Shown: one piece after another, positions 33,374-41,168 of the stretch
Layout: every line of letters starts with the position of its first letter
Numbering within the stretch: the first letter of the stretch is position 1
Origin: Candidatus Scatomonas pullistercoris
Lineage (GTDB): Bacteria; Bacillota; Clostridia; Lachnospirales; Lachnospiraceae
Length of the DNA: 61,547 nt
Assembly (NCBI GenBank): GCA_018713515.1
Contig: DVOO01000024.1
Span: 1 to 61,547 of the forward strand
Direction of reading: 5' to 3'
Notes under the pieces: generated by a model
What the model was told of the DNA's origin: nothing
The model's input: the letters and a program-made list of their open reading frames with translations, nothing else
Database searches by the model: none
Position numbers and translations under genes: made by a program

Positions 33374-34993
33374 ATGGGGAAAAGAAATTCCTTAATAAAA
33401 AATGCGTCCATTCTGATGGTGGCATCGATTATTTCCAGGATCATCGGCCTGATCTACCGGAGACCCCTGGGAGAGGTGCTGGGGTCTGTGGGACTAGGCT
33501 ATTATGGCTACGCCAGCAATCTGTATTCCATTCTTCTGCTGATTTCTTCCTACAGCATTCCCATGGCTGTATCGAAGATTGTCTCAGAAAGGCTGGCTCT
33601 TAAGCAGTATAAGAGCGCCCATAAGGTGTTCCGGGGCGCGCTGCTTTACGCGGTTCTGGTGGGCGGAGCCACGGCGCTGATCACATTCTTTTTCGGCAGG
33701 TTTCTGCTGCCCATGAACCAGCAGAACGCGGTTCCGGCCCTGCAGGTGCTGGCGCCGACGATTTTCCTTTCCGCAATCCTGGGAGTGTTCCGGGGATATT
33801 TCCAGGCCCATCAGAATATGACGCCCACATCCGTCTCCCAGATCGCGGAGCAGATTATGAATGCGGTAGTCAGCATTGCCGCCGCCGTGATCCTGGTGAA
33901 CCGCTTCGCGCCTGCGGGAGAGGAGGCGGTCTACGGCGCCGTGGGAGGTACGCTGGGAACAGGGGCCGGCGTACTGACAGGCCTGGCTTTTATGATTTTT
34001 GTCTACATGCTGAACCGGGGCATCCTGAGGCGGCAGCGGGCCCGGGACAGGCACCGGCGGGAAGAAACGTACGGAGATGTGTTCCGGATTATTTTCTTTC
34101 TGATGACGCCCATTATCTTTACTACCTTCATCAATAATGCCAGCACGTATCTGGACAGCTATCTTTATTCCAGCATCCAGGGCTTCCACGGGATCGACGG
34201 GGATCTGATTTCCGCCGCCTACGGAGAGTTCAGCAATTATTACGTGCCCATTATCAACATTCCCCTGGCCATGGCTTCTGCCAGCGCTTCCGCCATGATG
34301 CCCGAGGTGTCCGGCTGCTACGCCATGAACCGGAAGAAGGAGGCCAGCGGGCAGATTAATCAGACCATACGTCTTACCATGTTCATCTGCATTCCGGCCA
34401 CGGTGGGCCTGATGGTGCTGGCGCATCCGGTGATGGGGGTACTGTTCCCCTCTTCCACAGAACTGGCGGAAAGGCTTCTGATGACCGGTGCCGTCTACGT
34501 GATCTTTTCGGCGCTGGCCACCATTACCAGCAGCGTTCTCCAGTCCATCGGCCAGCAGAAATGGGCGCTGATCAACGCGGGAATCTCGTTGATCCTGAAT
34601 CTGGCTGTGCTGGCCCTTCTGCTGCTGCTGTTCCCGGGGCTGGATATTTACGCGGTGATGATCGCCAATATCCTGTTTTCGGTTGTGATCTGCCTTCTGA
34701 ACGCGGTTTCCATCCGGAAATTCCTGGGGCACCGGAATGAGTGGAAGAAGACGTATCTGCAGCCGCTGATCGCTTCCGCGGGCATGGGCCTTGTGGCCTT
34801 CGCCGTATACCAGGGACTGTTCCTGCTGACGCGGCGGCCCTTTATCGCGCTTCTGGTGTCGGTTGTGCTGGCGGTGCTGGTCTACCTGATCCTGTATGTA
34901 ATTGTCACGAAAACATCTGAAGAAGAAATGAGAAAATTTCCAATGGGGGGAAAACTGGTCAAGGTACTGCGAATGCTGAAGATTTATCGATAA
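33374..34993 (+). CDS. Polysaccharide-biosynthesis/lipid flippase-like membrane protein (SpoVB/MurJ type)
   Basis: 539 residues with about 14 predicted helices, the MOP exporter fold. The start MGKRNSLIKNASILMVASIISRIIGLIYRRPLGE is typical of Firmicutes SpoVB/MurJ/Wzx-like proteins, which move lipid-linked sugars across the membrane. A basic loop near residues 215-235 (RRQRARDRHRREE) follows TM7. It is followed within 13 bp by an LCP gene, which transfers such glycans to the wall, so an envelope-glycan role is likely. MurJ versus SpoVB cannot be separated by eye. Confidence 0.9.
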   Translation: MGKRNSLIKNASILMVASIISRIIGLIYRRPLGEVLGSVGLGYYGYASNLYSILLLISSYSIPMAVSKIVSERLALKQYKSAHKVFRGALLYAVLVGGATALITFFFGRFLLPMNQQNAVPALQVLAPTIFLSAILGVFRGYFQAHQNMTPTSVSQIAEQIMNAVVSIAAAVILVNRFAPAGEEAVYGAVGGTLGTGAGVLTGLAFMIFVYMLNRGILRRQRARDRHRREETYGDVFRIIFFLMTPIIFTTFINNASTYLDSYLYSSIQGFHGIDGDLISAAYGEFSNYYVPIINIPLAMASASASAMMPEVSGCYAMNRKKEASGQINQTIRLTMFICIPATVGLMVLAHPVMGVLFPSSTELAERLLMTGAVYVIFSALATITSSVLQSIGQQKWALINAGISLILNLAVLALLLLLFPGLDIYAVMIANILFSVVICLLNAVSIRKFLGHRNEWKKTYLQPLIASAGMGLVAFAVYQGLFLLTRRPFIALLVSVVLAVLVYLILYVIVTKTSEEEMRKFPMGGKLVKVLRMLKIYR

Positions 34994-35005
34994 GAAAGGA
35001 ATTTT

Positions 35006-36118
35006 ATGTCCAAGGGGAAAAGAACGAAAAAGAGATATATCGGCAGAAACCTTCGTATGATTCTTTTTATCCTTCTGGTTTTTCTAGCGGCAGCCGGGCT
35101 GCTGCTGAATGCTCTGCTGGATCAGGCGCTGTCCAGGATGAACCGGGCGGATATCAATTTCGCAAATGTGGCAGTGAATGCCTCTCTTCAGGAAAATCCG
35201 GAACTTTCCGGCTACAAGACCATCGCGCTGGTGGGGGTGGACTCCAGAGATGAGGCGGAGAACAGCGGAAACAGTGATACAATGATGATCCTCTCCATAA
35301 ACGAGAGCACCGGCGCGGTGCGGATTGTTTCTCTGTACCGGGATACATTTCTGCGGATCAGCCAGGGAGATTATGAAAAGGCAAACGCCGCCTACAACCG
35401 GGGCGGTCCGGAGCTTTTTCTCAGTATGCTGAACACCAATCTGGATCTGAATATTACAGATTTCGTCACAGTGGATTTCTCCGTTATGATTGATATGATC
35501 GATATCCTGGGCGGCATTGACATGACGCTGACACAGGATGAAGTGGTTATGATGAATGATTACTGTGAGGGTACGTCGGACATCACAGGGAAGCCCTACG
35601 AGGCCATTGAGCCGGAGGAGGCGGGAACGTACCATCTTTCCGGAATCCAGGCGGTGTCCTACATGCGTATCCGCTACGGAGAGGGGCTGGAATTCCGGCG
35701 AACCCTGCGTCAGAGGGCAGTGGTTCTGAAGATGGTGGAGAAGATGAAAAGCGCCGGGATCCCCACTCTGTACCGGCTGCTGAATACAATGCTTCCAGGC
35801 ATCTATAGCAGCCTTTCCAAGGAGGAAATCCTTGGTCTGGTTCTGGATATCGGAAAGCTGAACATCGAGGATACCACAGGCTTCCCCTTTGACCATGTCA
35901 TGGGAGAGCTGGCCCAGGCGGCCACGGGAATTGACTGTGTACTTCCGGTGACGCTGGAGAACAATGTGATTCAGCTGCATGCATTTCTGTATCCGGATCT
36001 TTCCTATACACCCTCCCAGGAGCTGATTACCTACAGTGCATATATTACAGAACTGACCGGCTACGGCGAGGAGGATATTCCGGCCGCGTCGGCGGACGGC
36101 GGCGAAATGCCCACCTAG
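35006..36118 (+). CDS. LytR-CpsA-Psr (LCP) family wall glycopolymer ligase
   Basis: 370 residues. An N-terminal membrane helix (MILFILLVFLAAAGLLLNALL) follows a basic start (KRTKKRYIGRN). The LCP domain is recognisable from VGVDSRDEAENSGNSDTMMIL and RIVSLYRDTFLRI, which carry the conserved Asp/Arg residues that bind polyprenyl pyrophosphate; the usual PRDT is YRDT. LCP enzymes attach teichoic-acid-like or capsular glycans to peptidoglycan. It is in the same direction as the flippase at 33374. The C-terminal ~20 residues are a low-complexity tail. Confidence 0.9.
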   Translation: MSKGKRTKKRYIGRNLRMILFILLVFLAAAGLLLNALLDQALSRMNRADINFANVAVNASLQENPELSGYKTIALVGVDSRDEAENSGNSDTMMILSINESTGAVRIVSLYRDTFLRISQGDYEKANAAYNRGGPELFLSMLNTNLDLNITDFVTVDFSVMIDMIDILGGIDMTLTQDEVVMMNDYCEGTSDITGKPYEAIEPEEAGTYHLSGIQAVSYMRIRYGEGLEFRRTLRQRAVVLKMVEKMKSAGIPTLYRLLNTMLPGIYSSLSKEEILGLVLDIGKLNIEDTTGFPFDHVMGELAQAATGIDCVLPVTLENNVIQLHAFLYPDLSYTPSQELITYSAYITELTGYGEEDIPAASADGGEMPT

Positions 36119-36122
36119 ACAA

Positions 36123-36995
36123 ATGATGGAAGAGAATAAGAAACAGGACGGATTTAAAGATGAACAGTATATTGTGATCCCCACGGAGGCCTTCAGCACC
36201 TTTGCCCAGCATCCCCTGGTGCGGGCGCTGTATCTCACAGATGTAGGGTTCTTTCCCCATGCGCTTCACCATTACCGGGAGAGGCGGGACGGCGCGGATG
36301 AATATATTCTTCTGTACTGTACGGAGGGAGAAGGGTATGTCCAGGTGGGCGGCAGGATTCACACCATCCGGGCCCGGGAGGCCTGCTGCATTCCGATCCA
36401 TGCGGGCCACAAATATTATGCCAGCCAGAGCAATCCCTGGAGTATTTTCTGGGTGCACTTCAAAGGGGAAAATGTAAATTATTTTCCTCTGGAAGAGGTG
36501 CCGGTTGTCCGTGTGAGCTCCCAGGCCGCGGACAACCGGATCATGACCCTGTTTCAGCTTCTGTTCCGGGTTCTGCGGCGCAATTATACCCAGGGAAACT
36601 TTATCTACATATCCCAGGTTCTTTCTCTGATTCTGTCGGAAATTTATTTCCGGGAAAAGGGGGACGAGACGGGCAAGCAGAACCGGCATATTACCGCGAT
36701 TGTCCATTATATGTACGCGAATCTTGGAAAACCCTTAAGCCTGGAGGATCTGACGGAGGAATTCCATCTCTCCAAAAGCTATATAAACGCCATCTTTAAA
36801 AAGTACGCGGACCGGTCACCCATCGATTTCTTTTTGAACATCAAGATGCAGGAGGCATGCAAGCTGCTGCGCTCTACGAATCTGTATATTTTTGAAATCG
36901 GCAGGAGACTCGGCTATGAGGATCCCTACTATTTTTCCAGGGCTTTTAAAAAGGTTATCGGCATATCTCCCAAGGAATACCGGGACGGGGAATAA
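36123..36995 (+). CDS. AraC-family transcriptional regulator
   Basis: 290 residues. The N-terminal cupin-like ligand domain (~40-150; GEGYVQVGGRIHTIRAREACCIPIHAGHKYYASQ) is followed by a C-terminal pair of helix-turn-helices (~195-290; LEDLTEEFHLSKSYINAIFKKY and IFEIGRRLGYEDPYYFSRAFKK). No ribosome binding site is obvious before ATG 36123, which starts 4 bp after the LCP stop, so it may depend on coupling. It probably regulates a nearby carbohydrate or methyl-metabolism gene, for example the URO-D-like gene at 37114; the effector is unknown. Confidence 0.9.
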   Translation: MMEENKKQDGFKDEQYIVIPTEAFSTFAQHPLVRALYLTDVGFFPHALHHYRERRDGADEYILLYCTEGEGYVQVGGRIHTIRAREACCIPIHAGHKYYASQSNPWSIFWVHFKGENVNYFPLEEVPVVRVSSQAADNRIMTLFQLLFRVLRRNYTQGNFIYISQVLSLILSEIYFREKGDETGKQNRHITAIVHYMYANLGKPLSLEDLTEEFHLSKSYINAIFKKYADRSPIDFFLNIKMQEACKLLRSTNLYIFEIGRRLGYEDPYYFSRAFKKVIGISPKEYRDGE

Positions 36996-37113
36996 AAGAG
37001 GAATATTGTCCATCAAATAAAAGGATAAGGTATTTTTGCCCGGCGCTTTTCCTGGTAAAATGTGTGTAAAGAAAAGGGCAGGAGCCCGACAGGAAAAGCG
37101 GAGGTAAATAAAA

Positions 37114-38373
37114 ATGACAGGTAGAGAAAGATTGATCGCAACGCTGAATCATCAGCAGCCGGACAGAACGGTTATTGATCTTGGCGGAACCAGCCAGACC
37201 GGTATCAATGCCAGCACACTGTACCGTTTCAGAAAAGCTCTGGGGCTTCCTGAGAAACCCATTAAAATTACGGAGCCGGGCCAGCTGCTGGGCGAAGTAG
37301 ATTACGATGTGATCAATGCGGTGGGAGCCGATGTGATCGGGCTGCTGAATCCCGTCAACTTCTTTGGATATAAGAATGAGAACTGGAAACCCTGGCAGAT
37401 GGACGATGGAACCCCGGTGCTCATGGGCGGCGGCTTCGAGTATGATGAGGATGAGAAGGGAACCAAGTATGTATATCCCCAGGGAGACAGAAGCGCAGAA
37501 TATTCCTGCATGATCCCCAAGGGCGGCAGCTTCTTTGATTCCGTTCCCAGAGAAAAATTCGATTTTGATCTGGATGAGGAGGATCTGACTCCGCTTGAGG
37601 ACTTCAAGGAGGACTTTTCCGTTGTGGACGATGAGACCGCAAAATACTGGGAGCAGAAATCCTATGAGCTGTACAACAATACGGATCTGGGCGTGGTCGG
37701 CATGCTGGGCGGCGGTGCCCTGGGCGATGCCGCGGTAATCCCGGGACCGGCTGTAAAGCATCCCAGAGGAATCCGCCGGGTGGATGACTGGCTGATGGCT
37801 CACGCCATGTATCCGGATTATATTAAAGCTGTATTCCGTTATCAGACGGATGTCATGCTGAAAAATCTTGAAATTTACAAACAGGCCGTAGGGGAGAGAA
37901 TCCAGGTGGTATGGATTTCCGGTACAGACTTCGGAAATCAGAGAGGGCCCATGATCAGTCTTTCCACCTTCCGGGAGCTGTACAAGCCGTTCTATAAGGA
38001 AATCTGCGACTGGGTACATCAGAACACGGGCTGGAAGACCTTCTTCCATACCTGCGGCGCCATCTATGACTTCCTGGATGATTTTGCCGAGATGGGACTT
38101 GACTGCCTGAATCCGCTGCAGCTGTCCGCCAACGGCATGGATCCGGTGAAGATCAAGGAAAACTACGGCGACAAGTTCACCTTCTGGGGCGGCGGCGTTG
38201 ACACCCAGCACGTACTTCCCTTCGGAACCCCCGATGAAGTGCGGGCCCAGGTTCGTGAGCGGATCGATATCCTCGGCAAGGGCGGCGGATACGTATTCAA
38301 CACCATCCACAATATTGTGGCGGGCGTTCCGGCCGAGAATCTGATGGCCATGTACGATGAGGCAAAGAAATAA
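37114..38373 (+). CDS. Uroporphyrinogen-decarboxylase-family protein, corrinoid methyltransferase-like
   Basis: 419 residues of the URO-D superfamily, longer than the ~340 of true MtaA/HemE. The sequence GWKTFFHTCGAIYDFLDDF has the HxC zinc-type motif used by corrinoid:coenzyme methyltransferases to activate a thiol; LGGTSQTGINASTLYRFRKALG at the start is typical of this group. It is unlikely to be HemE, since no haem genes are near. A role in corrinoid-dependent demethylation of O- or N-methyl compounds is an inference. No corrinoid protein gene is visible next door. GGAGGT lies ~10 nt upstream. Confidence 0.8.
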   Translation: MTGRERLIATLNHQQPDRTVIDLGGTSQTGINASTLYRFRKALGLPEKPIKITEPGQLLGEVDYDVINAVGADVIGLLNPVNFFGYKNENWKPWQMDDGTPVLMGGGFEYDEDEKGTKYVYPQGDRSAEYSCMIPKGGSFFDSVPREKFDFDLDEEDLTPLEDFKEDFSVVDDETAKYWEQKSYELYNNTDLGVVGMLGGGALGDAAVIPGPAVKHPRGIRRVDDWLMAHAMYPDYIKAVFRYQTDVMLKNLEIYKQAVGERIQVVWISGTDFGNQRGPMISLSTFRELYKPFYKEICDWVHQNTGWKTFFHTCGAIYDFLDDFAEMGLDCLNPLQLSANGMDPVKIKENYGDKFTFWGGGVDTQHVLPFGTPDEVRAQVRERIDILGKGGGYVFNTIHNIVAGVPAENLMAMYDEAKK

Positions 38374-38440
38374 TTCGTAAGAAACGAAGATATTTAACTG
38401 CTGCAGAAATACTGACCTGTGCCAGGTGATTGGAAATAAG

Positions 38441-38489
38441 AAAAGCTCTGTGTGAATGGACACAAACCATTTGCACAGAGCTTTTCTTC
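38441..38489 (+). terminator. Bidirectional terminator between URO-D-like and secreted-protein genes
   Basis: 19-bp stem 38441-38459 / 38467-38485 (two G-T pairs), with A4 and T4 at the ends. It serves the converging transcripts on both strands. Confidence 0.85.
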
Positions 38490-38536
38490 TGCCCTTTCAG
38501 CTGTTCAGAGAGCTGTTTTCAGCATCCCGGCCGGTT

Positions 38537-39028
38537 TTAATCTCCCGGCGCCGTCACCGTATTGCTCCAGGCGCCTGCAGTGTCCCCCGCTACGGCTCTC
38601 ACCCGGAAATAATAGGTCTGATGCGCCGGGTAATGCCAGGGACTGGGACTTCCTGTGTAAAAAGTATAGGCGGTATTCTTTGTTGTGCTTGTTTCCGCCT
38701 CCGCAAAATCAGAACGGGTGGAACGCTGGATCTCATAGTGGTCGCAGTCTGTTCCCTCCCAGGAAATCTGGATTGTCCTGCTGCGGCTGCTGATCAGATT
38801 CTTCTCCAGGGAAGCAGTAACCCCTTCCTGGACTTCCGGGTTTTCCGGTTCTGACACGTCTCCGGAGTCCTGCCGCCAGTTCCAGTCAAAAATGCTCTCC
38901 CAGCTCTTCCAGCTGTTAAAAAGGCTTCCCCAGGGATTTCCGGAAGGGGCCGCGGATACCGGCACAGCGGCGATCACAGAAGCAGAAAGAATACCTGCGG
39001 TGATCAGTGACTTGATTCTTTTTTTCAT
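38537..39028 (-). CDS. Small secreted protein with fibronectin type III-like domain
   Basis: 163 residues. A signal peptide (MKKRIKSLITAGILSASVIAAVPVSAA) with a likely cleavage after SAA is followed by a Trp-rich linker (NPWGSLFNSWKSWESIFDWNW) and a ~90-residue beta-sandwich resembling Fn3 (ISWEGTDCDHYEIQRSTRSDFAEAE, then YYFRVRAVAGDTAGAWSNTV). It is probably released or wall-associated; no anchoring motif is seen. AGGAGG lies upstream of ATG 39028. Function unknown. Confidence 0.85.
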   Translation of the reverse strand: MKKRIKSLITAGILSASVIAAVPVSAAPSGNPWGSLFNSWKSWESIFDWNWRQDSGDVSEPENPEVQEGVTASLEKNLISSRSRTIQISWEGTDCDHYEIQRSTRSDFAEAETSTTKNTAYTFYTGSPSPWHYPAHQTYYFRVRAVAGDTAGAWSNTVTAPGD

Positions 39029-39660
39029 AAACTTGTACCTCCTGAAAAAAATTTATGGAAAATGCGAAACGCATGTCCATCGAAGAAAAATGGTTTGATA
39101 CTGGGAATTTTGATGAAAAATCGTGAATGAAAGACAGCCGTGCACTTTCAAATAAAAATGCACGCCAAAAACAAATAAATAAAATTAAGATGATGTTGGG
39201 GACAAAAGCCCCAACTATAGTGCCTGCGGATTGTTCCGTGCTGCGCACTTCCACAATCCGCCCACTTATGAGCAGGCTCATGTGGGCTCAGACCTTTTGA
39301 CCCTGGCATCATTAAAATCAGCAATAAATGGGATTCCAAAGAGAAGCCGTTCCGGACTGCCCGGAAAAATAAGAAATCTGACAATATAAGATATGAAATC
39401 AGAAAGACAGATGTCTCTTTTGGATGTCTCTATCTTACCCGGATTCCATTTTCCTGTCAATAGCCTGCGAAAATTTCACAATTAGGTTACTGTATGGAGC
39501 AGATTATTTACACGTCACCGTCCACCTGAACATCCGGGAACCTCTGTTTTGCAGGATGCCGAAGGCAAAATGAAAAAATCCTGCATCCGGATCGGATCCT
39601 TACCGGTCCAAAACAGCAGCCGCACGGAAATTCTTCAGCCCCCGCAGCCGCAATAATCCA
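39029..39660. other. Gene-poor intergenic stretch before the carAB leader
   Basis: No credible coding sequence on either strand. It holds several hairpins: GTTGGGG/CCCCAAC (39194-39214), GCGGATTGT/ACAATCCGC (39227-39262) and a GCCCAC/GTGGGC-type hairpin within 39258-39289. The rest is AT-rich and shows nothing recognisable. Confidence 0.6.
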
Positions 39661-39680
39661 AAAACAAAAAATAGAAACAG

Positions 39681-39709
39681 TTGAAAACCATTTCTGTTTG
39701 TGGTAAACT
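39681..39709 (+). promoter_or_regulatory. Possible promoter of the carAB leader
   Basis: TTGAAA (39681-39686), 17 nt, TAAACT (39704-39709). If used, the leader before carA is about 380 nt. Confidence 0.6.
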
Positions 39710-39720
39710 TTGAAAAAACA

Positions 39721-39746
39721 AAAGAGGACTGTTTCTCTTTTTTTTT
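39721..39746 (+). terminator. Attenuator-like hairpin in the carAB leader
   Basis: AAAGAG (39721-39726) / CTCTTT (39735-39740) with an 8-nt loop, followed by T6 after the stem, ~10 nt after the probable start of transcription. The stem is short and A/T-rich. Confidence 0.5.
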
Positions 39747-39768
39747 GCGCGCAGGCAATGAGCCGTGC

Positions 39769-39832
39769 ATCCAAAAGCAAGGGCAGTCCAGCGAATGCTT
39801 GCATTTAAGCTGAACTGCCCTTGCTTTTGGAT
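39769..39832. repeat. 19-bp perfect inverted repeat upstream of carA
   Basis: ATCCAAAAGCAAGGGCAGT (39769-39787) pairs perfectly with 39814-39832. The 26-nt loop contains a nested dyad (CAGC...GCTG around AATGC/GCATT). It directly precedes the 60-bp tandem repeats. It could be a palindromic mobile remnant, or a folded leader element. Confidence 0.9.
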
Positions 39833-39835
39833 ATA

Positions 39836-40042
39836 GGGCGAAGCCCGCGAGTGAGGGCCCGGAGGGGCCCGAACGGCACGGCGAGAGGGGCCAGAGGGCG
39901 AAGCCCGCGAGTGAGGGCCCGGAGGGGCCCGAACGGCACGGCGAAAGAGGCCAGAGGGCGAAGCCCGCGAGTGAGGGCCCGGAGGGGCCCGAACGGCACG
40001 GCGAAAGGGGCCAGAGGGCGAAGCCCGCGAGTGGGGGCCCGG
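39836..40042 (+). repeat. 60-bp tandem repeats before carA (3.4 copies)
   Basis: Units start at 39836, 39896 and 39956, with a partial copy from 40016. They differ at only a few bases. Each unit contains GGGC-GAA-GCCC and GGGCCC-GGAG-GGGCCC, two small perfect hairpins, the second showing a GGAG loop. There are no spacers, so it is not CRISPR. It ends ~45 nt before the carA Shine-Dalgarno. Nearby open frames on both strands just follow the 60-bp period and are not believed. Confidence 0.95.
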
Positions 40043-40094
40043 GCGCAAGGAAGCAAAAACACAGGGGCAAACAAGGAAAGGACAAGGAGCGAAT

Positions 40095-41168
40095 ATGAAA
40101 GCTTTTCTGATTTTGGAGGACGGACACGTTTTCACCGGGACCAGTATCGGTTCGCGGAAGGAGATTATCAGTGAGATCGTCTTTAACACTTCAATGACTG
40201 GTTACCTGGAGGTCTTAACCGACCCGTCTTATGCCGGACAGGCTGTCTGCATGACTTACCCCCTGATAGGAAATTACGGAATCTGTTATGAGGATCAGGA
40301 ATCCCTGCGTCCCTGGCCGGATGGCTATATTGTCCGGGAACTTTCCAGAATGCCCAGCAATTTCCGCTGCCAGGATACCATCCAGAACTTCCTGAAACGA
40401 TTTGACATTCCCGGCATCGCGGGGATCGATACCCGGGCGCTGACCAAGATCCTCCGGGAGGAGGGAACCATGAACGGAATGATCACCACCGATGAAAACT
40501 ACGACCTGAATGAGATCCTCCCGAAATTAAAAGCATACAAAACGGGAAAGGTAGTAGAAAAGGTGACCTGTTCCGAACCGGCCAAGTGGAAGGGAGAAGG
40601 ATACAGGGTGGCGCTGATGGATTTCGGCGTGAAAAAGAGTATTCCGGCCTCACTGAACAGGAGGGGCTGCCAGGTGACCGTATATCCGGCGCAGACTTCC
40701 GCGGAGGAGATCCTGGCCGCCAAGCCCGACGGCATTATGCTCTCCAACGGACCGGGAGATCCCAAGGAGTGCCGGGAGATCATTAAAGAGGTCAGAAAGC
40801 TGTACGATTCCAACGTACCGATTTTTGCCATCTGTCTGGGCCATCAGCTTATGGCCCTGGCTACAGGAGCGGACACGAAGAAGCTGAAATACGGACACCG
40901 GGGCGGCAATCATCCGGTCAAGGACCTGGCCACGGGCCGTGTCTATATTACCTCCCAGAACCACGGCTACGTGGTGGATACGGAAACCCTGGATCCGAAG
41001 GTGGCGGTTCCGGCCTTTGTAAATGTCAATGACGGAACGAATGAGGGGCTCCGCTATATCGGAAAGAATATTTTTACGGTGCAGTACCATCCGGAGGCAG
41101 CTCCGGGGCCACAGGATTCGGCGTATCTGTTTGACCGTTTTATTGAGATGATGGGAGGAAATAAATAA
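40095..41168 (+). CDS. carA: Carbamoyl-phosphate synthase small chain
   Basis: 357 residues. The N-terminal domain starts MKAFLILEDGHVFTGTSIG and includes NTSMTGYLEVLTDPSYAGQ. The C-terminal glutamine amidotransferase has the nucleophile in PIFAICLGHQLMALATG and the His in FTVQYHPEAAPGP. With CarB it makes carbamoyl phosphate for pyrimidine and arginine synthesis. GGAG lies 5 nt before ATG 40095. It overlaps carB by 1 nt (TAATG). Upstream are the repeats described above; no PyrR-binding site was recognised. Confidence 0.95.
   Translation: MKAFLILEDGHVFTGTSIGSRKEIISEIVFNTSMTGYLEVLTDPSYAGQAVCMTYPLIGNYGICYEDQESLRPWPDGYIVRELSRMPSNFRCQDTIQNFLKRFDIPGIAGIDTRALTKILREEGTMNGMITTDENYDLNEILPKLKAYKTGKVVEKVTCSEPAKWKGEGYRVALMDFGVKKSIPASLNRRGCQVTVYPAQTSAEEILAAKPDGIMLSNGPGDPKECREIIKEVRKLYDSNVPIFAICLGHQLMALATGADTKKLKYGHRGGNHPVKDLATGRVYITSQNHGYVVDTETLDPKVAVPAFVNVNDGTNEGLRYIGKNIFTVQYHPEAAPGPQDSAYLFDRFIEMMGGNK

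Noticed and set aside
39836-40042. CRISPR array
   Set aside because: Units are contiguous, with no spacers, and no cas genes are present.
39600-40094. PyrR-binding attenuator before carA
   Set aside because: I found no PyrR-binding loop consensus; only the hairpins and repeats described.
39600-40189. Repetitive Pro/Arg/Ser-rich frames on both strands before carA
   Set aside because: They follow the 60-bp DNA period and have no ribosome binding site or recognisable domain.
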